DNA of 64,000 bases from Anaerotalea alkaliphila (GTDB lineage: Bacteria > Bacillota > Clostridia > Lachnospirales > Vallitaleaceae). This document shows positions 56,280 through 64,000 of the stretch, one piece after another; the first letter of the stretch is position 1, and every line of letters begins with the position of its first letter. The stretch lies in assembly GCF_010179735.1 (NCBI RefSeq), contig NZ_JAAEEH010000003.1, positions 1-64,000 on the forward strand, given 5' to 3'. Under the pieces are notes generated by a model. That model saw nothing but the letters and a program-made list of their open reading frames with translations, searched no databases and was not told where the DNA came from. The position numbers were made by a program, and so were the translations under genes.

Positions 56280-58049
56280 ATGGAGAGGATTGCAAGGAAG
56301 ATGACGGCCCTGCTCCTGACTGCGTTCCTGCTGGCGGGAACGGTTGCCGGGGGAGCGGAGGCGGTACGCTGGCAGAAGGAAGGGGAGGTGCTCCAGGTAC
56401 TGGGCCTGCTGAAGGGGACGGGCCAGGGGCTGGAGCTGGAGAAAGGGGCGACCAGGGCGCAGGCGGCGGTCATGCTGGTGCGCCTGCTGGGCCAGGAGGA
56501 GTCCGCCGCCAACCGTGGGGGCCATCCCTTCAAGGATGTGCCGGATTGGGCGGACGCCCATGTGGGCCATCTGTACGCCCTGGGACTGGTGAAGGGGATG
56601 GGGGCCGGTGCCTACGGGTCGGACCGGCCTGTGACCGTAAACGACTATTCCACCATGCTCCTGCGGGCCCTGGGGCACAAGGACGGCCAGGATGGATTCA
56701 CCTGGGAAAGGGCGGCGGAGTACGGGGCACAGGCGGGGCTGACCACCGGGGACAAGGCGGGGACAAGCCCTTTGTCCAGGGACCTGATGGCCAAGCTTTC
56801 CTACGATGCCCTCTTCATGGAAGTCCAAGGGGAAGGACGTCCCTTGGTGGAGGTCTTCCGGGAAAAAGGGGTGCTTTCCGGCGTACAGCTGGCTAGGGCG
56901 GCCACCCTGGACAGCCGGTTCGCCCCGTATGCGGATTCCCAGGGCGACCGGTCGGAGGTCAGGGCCGTATGGATTTCCTATCTGGAACTCCGGGAACTGC
57001 TCCCAGGGGCGGATGGGGTCCGCTGGAGGGAAACGGCCGGCGACATGCTGGACAAGCTCCGGGAGGCGGGGATGAACACGGTCATCGTCCAGGTCCGTCC
57101 CTTCGGGGACGCCTTCTATGCTTCGGAACTGTTTCCCTGGTCCCATATGGCGACGGGAGAGGAAGGCAGGGATCCCGGCTACGACCCCTTTGGAATCCTG
57201 GTGGAGGAGGCTCATGCCCGGGGCCTGAAGGTGGAGGCGTGGATCAATCCCTACCGGATCCGCAATGACAGCGTGCAGGCGCCGCTGGCAAAGGGGAATC
57301 CGGCAAACGCCTGGATGGAGGACGGAAGCAACCGGGTCCTGGCGGTCGCCCAGGGACTCTATTACAATCCGGCCAGTCCCCAGGTGCGGGCGCTGATCGT
57401 CGGGGGCGTGGAAGAGATCCTGGAGAACTATCCGGTGGACGGCATCCATTTCGACGACTACTTCTATCCTTCCCGGGACCTGTCCTACGACCTGGGAGAC
57501 TATGAACGGTATCTCCAGGGGGGAGGAGGGCTGTCCCAGCCCGACTGGCGGAGGCAGCAGGTGGACTTCCTGGTGGCCTGGGTCCACAGGACGGTGAAGG
57601 AGCACGATCCGGACCTGGTGTTCGGCATCAGCCCCCAGGCCTCCATCCCCTCCAATTACGAGGGGCAATACAGCGATGTGCGCAAGTGGGTTTCCCAGGA
57701 GGGTTATGTGGACTACATCAGCCCCCAGATTTATTTCGGCTATGAACACGGAACCATGCCCTACAGGGCGGTGCTGGAGGAATGGCAGGCCATGCTGGAG
57801 GGATCCGGCGTGGACCTGCTGGTGGGACTGGCCGCTTACAAGGTGGGGACAACAGACGCCTGGGCGGGGGCCGGCAAGGGGGAATGGCTGGCGTCCGGGG
57901 ACATCCTGGCAAGGATGGTGGACGACGCCAGGAAGCAGGGGAACTACAAGGGGTTCATCCTGTTCCGCTACAACCATCTCTTCCGGCAGGAACCGGGAGC
58001 CGCCTCCCTGATGGACAAGGAAATGGAAAGCCTGCAGCTGCTTTGGTAG
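56280..58049 (+). CDS. SLH-domain glycoside hydrolase-like (GHL10) protein
   Basis: 589 residues: signal peptide (to about GGAEA), then SLH repeats at residues about 35-195 (for example HPFKDVPDWADAHVGHLYAL, then GLVKGMGAGAYGSDRPVTV), and a C-terminal GHL10 (DUF187) TIM barrel (VRAVWISYLELRELL, VEAWINPYRI, GIHFDDYFYP, GYVDYISPQIYFGYEH). Attached to the pyruvylated wall polymer by SLH, it probably cleaves or binds wall glycans. AAAGGAG is 8 bases before the ATG. Confidence 0.92.
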   Translation: MERIARKMTALLLTAFLLAGTVAGGAEAVRWQKEGEVLQVLGLLKGTGQGLELEKGATRAQAAVMLVRLLGQEESAANRGGHPFKDVPDWADAHVGHLYALGLVKGMGAGAYGSDRPVTVNDYSTMLLRALGHKDGQDGFTWERAAEYGAQAGLTTGDKAGTSPLSRDLMAKLSYDALFMEVQGEGRPLVEVFREKGVLSGVQLARAATLDSRFAPYADSQGDRSEVRAVWISYLELRELLPGADGVRWRETAGDMLDKLREAGMNTVIVQVRPFGDAFYASELFPWSHMATGEEGRDPGYDPFGILVEEAHARGLKVEAWINPYRIRNDSVQAPLAKGNPANAWMEDGSNRVLAVAQGLYYNPASPQVRALIVGGVEEILENYPVDGIHFDDYFYPSRDLSYDLGDYERYLQGGGGLSQPDWRRQQVDFLVAWVHRTVKEHDPDLVFGISPQASIPSNYEGQYSDVRKWVSQEGYVDYISPQIYFGYEHGTMPYRAVLEEWQAMLEGSGVDLLVGLAAYKVGTTDAWAGAGKGEWLASGDILARMVDDARKQGNYKGFILFRYNHLFRQEPGAASLMDKEMESLQLLW

Positions 58050-58050
58050 G

Positions 58051-58085
58051 AGAAGGCCCCGGTGTTCCGGGGCCTTCTTGTATTC
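58051..58085 (+). terminator. Terminator after the SLH-GHL10 gene
   Basis: 12-bp stem AGAAGGCCCCGG with loop TGTT and a short T-rich tail (TGTATT), starting 1 base after the stop codon. Confidence 0.7.
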
Positions 58086-58105
58086 AAGGGGAAAAGGAGT
58101 ATAAT
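58078..58105 (+). promoter_or_regulatory. Promoter of the alpha-2-macroglobulin-like gene
   Basis: TTGTAT (58078-58083), 16 bases, TATAAT (58100-58105). Confidence 0.6.
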
Positions 58106-58155
58106 GGAAGTGTAGGAAAACCAACGGATCGGACTAGGAATGGCAGGTGGTTTCC

Positions 58156-61100
58156 ATGTTGAAAACGACGAAACGCAAGATAGCCTTCGGAACGGGACTG
58201 GGTGTCCTCCTTCTGGCCCTGGCAGGCGCCCTCTGGCAATGGGGCCCCTGGCGGGAAGAGGCCGAGCCGCCGGGAGGGGACGGCCAGACCGCCTCCAGAG
58301 GCTTGTTGCTGGATGTGGCGGCCATGGAATCCACAGAATACGGGGTCAAACCGGATTCTGGATACCGCCTTCTGGCCCGGCCCGGCACCACCTTGGAGGA
58401 GCTGCAGGCAAGCATCCTCCTGGATCCGGCCGTGCCCTTCGCCCTGGAACCGTTGGAAAAGGAAACTTTCGGACTCCGGCTGGCGGAGCCTTTGGAGCGG
58501 AACAGCATCCTGAAGGTCCAGGTTGCCGCGGAAGGGGAGGAGATCCAGGGATGGGCCTTCCAAACGGAGAAGGATTTCCGGTTCTCCGGTTCCCACCCAG
58601 GAGACGGAGCCTCCCAAGTGGCGGTGGACACAGGCGTGGAAGTCGCTTTCACCCGGAAACTGGAAGGGGCTCCGCCCCCGGAAGCGTTCTTTTCCATCGA
58701 ACCCTATGCGGAAGGGTCCTTGTCCGTGGCGGGGAACAGGATCGTGTTCGTGCCCAAAGCCAACCTGCTTCCGGACACCCTCTACAAGGTGCAGGTCAGG
58801 AAGGGGTATGGGGCGGAAGGGGAAGTCCTGGCGGGGGATGCGGCCTTCAGTTTCAGGACAGCCCATGGGGACAGCACTGCAGAATTCCAGCTGGTGAAGG
58901 AAGGTCCCGTGACCTATCTGGCCCCGGAAGAGGCGGGATGGATCCACGCCTATGCCTATGGGCTTCCCGAGGAGGCGGTGGTTTCCCTGAAGATCCACAA
59001 GATGGAGGACGTGGAGGCGTTCACCGCCCTTGCCGGCAAGAACCTCTATGAGGTGAAGGGGATCCTGGAGAGGGAAAGGCTCCAGACCCAGGTGACGCAG
59101 GGAAAGACGCGCCTGGTGCAAAGCGGATGGCGCCAAACCATGGAATTGCCCCGGAGCCTGGAAGAAGGGATGTACTACGTCATGGCGGAAGTGGAAGGAC
59201 GCCAGGACGGGGTGCTTCTGCAGGTGACCGGATACAACGCATTCGGAGCGGTGGACAGGGATGAGCTCCTGGTGTGGCTGGCCAATGGGCAGGGCCTTTC
59301 CAATGTGGCCAGGGTCAGCTACGGGGACAAGCTTCTGGGCAGCACGGACCGGGAAGGTTTCGGCAAATTCCCCGCCACCGTGGTGGAGGAGGAGCGTGCC
59401 CGGATCCTGCTGGACCCGGGACAAGGAACTCCCCTGGTCCTGTTCCTTCAGGTGGCCCCTGTAGCGGAAGACCCCGCCAAGGGATATCTGCATACCCTCT
59501 ACACGGACAGGACGCTGTTCCTCCCCACGGATGAGATCCGGGTGTTCGGCATGCTGGTCCCCCGGAGCGGAGGAAGGGCAGCCAGCGCCACGCTGGAGCT
59601 GCAGTTTGAGGGGAAGGTGTTGGAGGAAAAGCCCCTCTCCCTTTCCCCCAGGAACACCTTCCAGTCCGCGTTTTCCCTGGAGGACTACAGGAACAGCCAT
59701 GCGGACCTGGTCTTGAAGGTGGGCGATGCGGAGGTGGGACGCAGGACCCTTACCGTGGCCATGTTCGAAAAACCCACCTACAACCTGGAGGCATCCCTTT
59801 CCAAAGAGCTTGTGGAAATGGGCCAGACGGTGGAGCTGGAGGGTTGGATGGGATACTACGAGGGGACTCCCCTGGGAGGGGAAACCGTAGTCCTGGACAG
59901 CTGGCAGGCGGACCTGGGAGGAAGGCCGGGAACCAGGCAGCAGATGGTGCAGTCGGATTCCACAGGCCATTTCCGGGCCGTGCTGACCCCCCATGTGGAG
60001 ACGGAAAGCTGGTGGCCGGAATATGTGCAGGTGCGGACCAGGGTGGGCGCCTTGGAAAGCTTCTACGACACAAAGGAAGCAGGCTTCGTGCTTTTTCCCC
60101 GGGACGTGCAGCTGGTGGTGGAGACCCGGAAGACGGGGGAGGGGGCCATGGAATTCGGCCTGGAAGTCCACCGCTGGGACCTGGGAAACTACGCCGGAGA
60201 CCCGTATGACTTCCAGCGCCTGCGGGGAGGGGCTTTTTCCGGAAAGGCCGTGGAAGTGGAGATTGTGGAAAGCTTCTATGAAAAGGTCCTGGTGGGGCGT
60301 ACGTACGACCCCATCCAGAAGAAGACCGTGGAGACGTTCGACTACAATCTGGTGGAGAACACCGTAGCGGCCTACCCCCTGACGACGGATGGGGACGGCA
60401 AGGCTTCCGGCACGTTTTCCCAAGTCTACAAGGACAGGGGATACAGGCTGGTGGTGCGCCTTGCGGATTCCCAAGGACGTCCGGTAAGGGAGGAGGCCTA
60501 CTACAGCCAGGCCCTGGCGGACGGGGAAGGGATGTTCGAGTACTACAGCCTGGAAGGCGACAAGTTCCAGGCCGCCCTGGGGGAATCCGTATCCTATGCG
60601 GTGCACAGGAACGGCACCCGGCTGGCAGCCACAGGGAAGGAAAAGATCCTGGCCATGACCTGGAAGGACGGGTTCAGGGAGAGCAGGATCCTGCAGGGGA
60701 CGGAGCTGTCCGTGACCTTTGAGGAATCCATGGTGCCAAACGCGACCATTGCGGTTGTGTTTTTTGACGGAGGCCGCCTGCACCACTCCTACGACCTGCG
60801 CAGGATGCTGGGTCTGGACATCCAGGAGCGCAGGCTGCAGTTGGAGGTGGAGCCGGACAAGGAACGCTATACTCCCGGAGAGACGGTGGAGGTTTCCCTG
60901 ACCACCCGGGATCCGGAAGGCAATCCCATCGGTGCCGACGTGAACCTTTCCGTGGTGGACGAAGCCTTTTTTGCCCTGGCGGAAGACGGACACAGCCTGT
61001 TGGAGGAGGTCTACAGCTACCTCCACGACACCGGCATCCGGGGAACGGTCCTGGCGGGGGGAGGGGATGAGGGTCCCCATGGGGGAGCCGAGCAGGGCGG

Positions 61101-63012
61101 GGAAGGGTCCGCTGCAAGGATCCGGGAGAATTTCGTGCATACGGCCTTCTTCCAGACCGTCCAGACGGACGCGGACGGAAAGGGGACCGTCCGATTCACC
61201 CTGCCGGACAACCTGACCAGCTTCAGGATCACCGCCAATGCCCTTGCCATGGATGCTGGGGGAAGGGTGCTGGGAGAGAAGGTGAAGGGCAGCATCCAGG
61301 TGGGACTGCCTTTCTTCCTGGATTTGCGGGTGTTCCAGGAATACCTGGTCCAGGACGACGTTGCCCTCACCTGGACGACGGGGGGCACCGCGGGTTTCCT
61401 GGGGGATGATTCCCTTGAAGCGCCGGTGGCCTATGAGGCGGCGCTGGTCAGGGAAGGTACGGGGGAAATCGAAAGCCATTCCGGAAGCGTCCCCTTCCGG
61501 GCCTACAACCAGCTGCCCCTGGGTGTGCTGGAGGAGGGCAAGTGGACCCTGACCCTTACCGCATCCACGGGTTCCCTGTCGGATGCCGTGTCCAAGGAAT
61601 TCGCCGTGGTCCCCAGCCGGCAGCACCTGGAACTGGTCCGGGAGGAACTCCTTGCGGACGGCATGCGGATCCCCCACAACGGACAGAATGTGGTGCTGGA
61701 TTTCTACAACAAGGCGTCGGAGGAACGGTTCCAGGCACTGGAGGGGATCCGGAGCTTGAGCCGGAGTCTGCGGATGGAAGAAAAGGCGGCCGCCTACATG
61801 GTGGACCTCCTGCTGGGGGAAGAGCTGGAGGCGGACCTATTCCACGGCGTGTTCCAGGGGGACCTGTATCCCTATCTGGGAAACCAAGGGATGTTCAAGG
61901 CCCTGCCGGACGGGGAGGAAAGCATGGAGGCCACCGCCTGGGTGCTGGCCATGGGATTTCCCGAAGCGTACGGGGAGAACCATGGGGAAGGGACGGGCAT
62001 GCCGAGCCGGGCCCAAATGGTCCAGGCCCTTTCGCAGGCATGGCAGGCAGCAGACCGGCCGCTGGAGGAAAACGGGGCTGCGCTATGGGCGCTGGCTTCC
62101 CTGGGGGAACCGGTCCTGCTGGAGACGAAGGCCCTTCTGGCTGAAAGCGACTGGAAGAAGGAGCCGGTTGCCGCCCTCTTTTTGGCACTGGGCCTGGGAG
62201 AGGCGGGAGACCTGGAGAAAGCCAGGGAAGTGTTGGAGGCGGTTGCCGGAAGCGGACGGTGGGAACAGGCGGACCGGCGCATCCAGGCACTGGGCCTTGC
62301 CCTGGCGTTGGAAGCAAGAAGGAACGGTTTGGCCGAGGAGATCTATGGGTTGCTTAAGGACGGCGCGGACCGGACCTACAGCACGGCGGCCGCCCGCTAC
62401 CTGTATCTGTCGACCCTCCAAGGGAAGGACCCGGTGAGCCGGTTCCGCTACACCCTGGAAGGCCGGACCCAGACCCTCTCCCTGGGATGGGGGAAGGCGG
62501 AGCGCCTGGTCCTGGACGCCCAGGAAGCGGATGTGGTCCGCTTCGAACCCCTGGAAGGGGAAACCATGGTGCGAATCCGGCATGTGGGCAGCGCCGGGGA
62601 CCTGACGCCCACCCAAGGACTGACCCTGACCCGGCGCTACCTGAAGGACGGGAAGCCTGTGGAAAGCGTGTCCGTGGGGGATCTGGTCCAGGTGGAGCTG
62701 GTCCTGGAGGGGGGACAGGAATTGGAGTCCGAAGGTTTCCGGTATTACGGAATCGACGAGATGCTGCCTGCGGGGCTGGCGTATGTCCGGATCCAGGAAA
62801 AGACCCGGGAAGGGGTCTGGGTATGGGACCGGATCCAAGGCAAGGCCCTGCAGCTGTCCATAGGGGTCTGGGACGGCCAGGATTTGGCCGTAACCTATGA
62901 GGCCCGGGCGGTGGCGTCCGGCAACTACCATGGGGAACCGGCGGTGGCCAGGACCTGGTGGGACAGCCAGACGGCCGTGTCGGAGCCCGGCAGCATCCGG
63001 ATCCGGGAGTGA
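58156..63012 (+). CDS. Alpha-2-macroglobulin-like protein lacking the thioester
   Basis: 1618 residues. An N-terminal signal anchor (KIAFGTGLGVLLLALAGALW), a bacterial Ig-like segment (GDGASQVAVDTGVEVAFTRK), several macroglobulin (MG) domains (e.g. LHTLYTDRTLFLPTDEIRVF), a bait-like region near residue 980 (GGGDEGPHGGAEQGGEGS), the A2M core TVRFTLPDNLTSFRITANAL, and a helical-toroid-like thioester domain region without the CxEQ motif. I find no cysteine in the whole protein, so neither thioester nor disulfides are possible. Bacterial relatives trap proteases at the cell surface. It ends 23 bases before the Memo-like gene; no penicillin-binding protein pbpC is adjacent. Confidence 0.88.
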   Translation: MLKTTKRKIAFGTGLGVLLLALAGALWQWGPWREEAEPPGGDGQTASRGLLLDVAAMESTEYGVKPDSGYRLLARPGTTLEELQASILLDPAVPFALEPLEKETFGLRLAEPLERNSILKVQVAAEGEEIQGWAFQTEKDFRFSGSHPGDGASQVAVDTGVEVAFTRKLEGAPPPEAFFSIEPYAEGSLSVAGNRIVFVPKANLLPDTLYKVQVRKGYGAEGEVLAGDAAFSFRTAHGDSTAEFQLVKEGPVTYLAPEEAGWIHAYAYGLPEEAVVSLKIHKMEDVEAFTALAGKNLYEVKGILERERLQTQVTQGKTRLVQSGWRQTMELPRSLEEGMYYVMAEVEGRQDGVLLQVTGYNAFGAVDRDELLVWLANGQGLSNVARVSYGDKLLGSTDREGFGKFPATVVEEERARILLDPGQGTPLVLFLQVAPVAEDPAKGYLHTLYTDRTLFLPTDEIRVFGMLVPRSGGRAASATLELQFEGKVLEEKPLSLSPRNTFQSAFSLEDYRNSHADLVLKVGDAEVGRRTLTVAMFEKPTYNLEASLSKELVEMGQTVELEGWMGYYEGTPLGGETVVLDSWQADLGGRPGTRQQMVQSDSTGHFRAVLTPHVETESWWPEYVQVRTRVGALESFYDTKEAGFVLFPRDVQLVVETRKTGEGAMEFGLEVHRWDLGNYAGDPYDFQRLRGGAFSGKAVEVEIVESFYEKVLVGRTYDPIQKKTVETFDYNLVENTVAAYPLTTDGDGKASGTFSQVYKDRGYRLVVRLADSQGRPVREEAYYSQALADGEGMFEYYSLEGDKFQAALGESVSYAVHRNGTRLAATGKEKILAMTWKDGFRESRILQGTELSVTFEESMVPNATIAVVFFDGGRLHHSYDLRRMLGLDIQERRLQLEVEPDKERYTPGETVEVSLTTRDPEGNPIGADVNLSVVDEAFFALAEDGHSLLEEVYSYLHDTGIRGTVLAGGGDEGPHGGAEQGGEGSAARIRENFVHTAFFQTVQTDADGKGTVRFTLPDNLTSFRITANALAMDAGGRVLGEKVKGSIQVGLPFFLDLRVFQEYLVQDDVALTWTTGGTAGFLGDDSLEAPVAYEAALVREGTGEIESHSGSVPFRAYNQLPLGVLEEGKWTLTLTASTGSLSDAVSKEFAVVPSRQHLELVREELLADGMRIPHNGQNVVLDFYNKASEERFQALEGIRSLSRSLRMEEKAAAYMVDLLLGEELEADLFHGVFQGDLYPYLGNQGMFKALPDGEESMEATAWVLAMGFPEAYGENHGEGTGMPSRAQMVQALSQAWQAADRPLEENGAALWALASLGEPVLLETKALLAESDWKKEPVAALFLALGLGEAGDLEKAREVLEAVAGSGRWEQADRRIQALGLALALEARRNGLAEEIYGLLKDGADRTYSTAAARYLYLSTLQGKDPVSRFRYTLEGRTQTLSLGWGKAERLVLDAQEADVVRFEPLEGETMVRIRHVGSAGDLTPTQGLTLTRRYLKDGKPVESVSVGDLVQVELVLEGGQELESEGFRYYGIDEMLPAGLAYVRIQEKTREGVWVWDRIQGKALQLSIGVWDGQDLAVTYEARAVASGNYHGEPAVARTWWDSQTAVSEPGSIRIRE

Positions 63013-63035
63013 CCGGTGGAAGGGGGGAGGAAGGG

Positions 63036-63965
63036 ATGAGCCGCAGCAACAGGCTACTGGTCGTGGCGCTGGTCCTGCTGGCCCTCCTTGCCGGAAGGGA
63101 TGGCCTGGAAACCGGGGGACCGGCGGGTTGCGGGCCGGTATCCGCAACACTGGAACCCGCCATGGACATGTCCGCCTTCCTTCCGGACAAATTCCTTGCG
63201 AGGGGAAGGATGCAGGCGGGAGAGGCCTATCCCCTGGAGGAGGGGCAAAAGGTCCTGGGGGCGGTGGTTCCCCACCACCTGGTGGCCGGGCAGCTTCTAC
63301 ATAAAACATATAAGACCTTGAAAGAAAAGGCGAATCCGGATATAATCGTACTCATGGGTCCGAACCACGGGGGGGAAGGGCCCCAGGTGCAGGCTGCAAG
63401 GACCGACTTCCATGTGGAGGGGGTGGGCAGGATCTTCCATGCCTCCAACGTCGTGGCCCCCCTTCTGGAAAAGGGGGCATGCAGTCCGGCCCTGGCTGGG
63501 GTCCTGCAGCGGGAGCACAGTACGGGAGTGCATCTCCATTACATCGGGGAGTTCTTTCCCGGTGTGCCGGTGGTGGTCCTGCTGTTGAACGAGCCCAGAA
63601 GGATGGAGGGTCTCAAGACCCTGGCGGAAGGGTTGGCGGAGGTGCTGGGGGACGCCTCGGTGCTGTATCTGGCATCCATCGACTTCTCCCACCACCTGCC
63701 GCTGGAAGCGGCGGACAGGATGGACGCCCTGACGGCGCCGCTGGTTTTGGAGCGTAATCACCGGGAAGTCATCGGTCTCTCCAACCGGCATCTGGACTCC
63801 CCCTCCAGCTTCGTCCTCTGGTCCCTTCTCCTGGAACTGGAGGATCCAGGGGTCCGGATCCGGCTCCTGGACAAGGGGAATTCCGCAAGGATCCTCCAAA
63901 GGCCGGAGCTTGGGGACACCACCAGCTACATGATCCTCATGGCAACCACAGACAGATGGGAATAG
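63036..63965 (+). CDS. Memo-like protein (AmmeMemoRadiSam system protein B), apparently exported
   Basis: 309 residues. Memo/AMMECR-B family motifs: GAVVPHHLVAGQL, LMGPNHGGEGPQ, HSTGVHLHYIGEFFP and SIDFSHHLP, whose His residues correspond to the metal site of this dioxygenase-like fold. The first 20-25 residues (RLLVVALVLLALLAG) form a signal peptide or anchor, unlike the usual cytoplasmic family members of about 270 residues. The ATG at 63036 follows GGGGAGGAAGGG. It probably continues an operon with the alpha-2-macroglobulin-like gene. Confidence 0.85.
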   Translation: MSRSNRLLVVALVLLALLAGRDGLETGGPAGCGPVSATLEPAMDMSAFLPDKFLARGRMQAGEAYPLEEGQKVLGAVVPHHLVAGQLLHKTYKTLKEKANPDIIVLMGPNHGGEGPQVQAARTDFHVEGVGRIFHASNVVAPLLEKGACSPALAGVLQREHSTGVHLHYIGEFFPGVPVVVLLLNEPRRMEGLKTLAEGLAEVLGDASVLYLASIDFSHHLPLEAADRMDALTAPLVLERNHREVIGLSNRHLDSPSSFVLWSLLLELEDPGVRIRLLDKGNSARILQRPELGDTTSYMILMATTDRWE

Positions 63966-63967
63966 GT

Positions 63968-64000
63968 ATGGAAATGGATTTTTTCCAGGAACTGGAACAG
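63968..64000 (+). CDS. Start of a further gene, cut by the window edge
   Basis: ATG at 63968, 2 bases after the preceding stop, opens a frame (MEMDFFQELEQ) that runs off the end. Only 11 codons are visible, so no function can be given; tight spacing suggests it is cotranscribed. Confidence 0.4.
   Translation, partial: MEMDFFQELEQ

Noticed and set aside
58084-61677. Very long minus-strand open frame (about 1197 codons) opposite the alpha-2-macroglobulin-like gene
   Set aside because: High GC at third codon positions removes stop codons on the opposite strand; no ribosome site, no recognisable domain, and the plus-strand product has clear family motifs. The same applies to long antisense frames at 34766-37489, 41772-44330 and 11278-12996.

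Overview
The window reads as chromosomal DNA of an anaerobic, free-living, nitrogen-fixing member of the Bacillota, most likely class Clostridia. Grounds: strong Shine-Dalgarno sites before nearly every gene, sigma-A promoters with 17-nt spacing, many Rho-independent terminators, a DUF4364 gene, CsaB plus an SLH-domain protein (S-layer type wall), an ECF riboflavin transporter, a Fur-regulated feo operon, and a nitrogenase of the Clostridium pasteurianum type (short NifK, NifD insertion, nifI1/nifI2 after nifH). The DNA is GC-rich, so antisense open frames are abundant and were discarded. I cannot name the genus. No rRNA, tRNA, CRISPR array, insertion sequence or prophage was seen.

Layout. 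1-7 kb: nitroreductase; feoA-feoB-small Cys-rich protein with two Fur boxes; aldo/keto reductase, CDF metal exporter, lipoprotein and RibD/DHFR-like operon. 7-13 kb: a LacI regulator with three near-identical palindromic operators, driving a sugar ABC transporter and a GH13 alpha-glucosidase; both permease genes are damaged (a frameshift in one, loss of the EAA-loop region in the other). 13-22 kb: RsgA with an extra zinc ribbon, dioxygenase-like protein, phosphoesterase, Nudix, PCMT, a remnant of an FtsX-type permease, a two-component system, a pRiA4b ORF-3-like protein, CYTH phosphatase, DJ-1/PfpI protein. 22.7-29.5 kb: protein quality-control block tig-clpP-clpX-lon-engB, then DUF4364. 29.7-30.8 kb: a glycosyltransferase.

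30.9-41.1 kb: compact nif operon nifH-nifI1-nifI2-nifD-nifK-nifE-nifN-nifB-[2Fe-2S] ferredoxin-nifV(short). It is preceded by a leader in which two small hairpins with six-base loops overlap a strong intrinsic terminator. This looks like an ANTAR-protein antitermination element and is the most interesting regulatory feature of the window.

41.1-52.8 kb: RibU, then a wall-polysaccharide cluster (phosphodiester-glycosidase protein, flippase, acyltransferase, UDP-ManNAc dehydrogenase, glycosyltransferase, two DUF4330-like proteins, O-antigen-ligase-like polymerase, CsaB pyruvyltransferase). This fits synthesis of a pyruvylated ManNAc-type secondary wall polymer that SLH proteins bind. 52.9-56.2 kb (minus strand): dapA-dapB-phosphodiesterase under a lysine riboswitch. 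56.3-64 kb: SLH-domain GHL10 protein, a cysteine-free alpha-2-macroglobulin-like protein, an apparently exported Memo-family protein, and the first codons of another gene.
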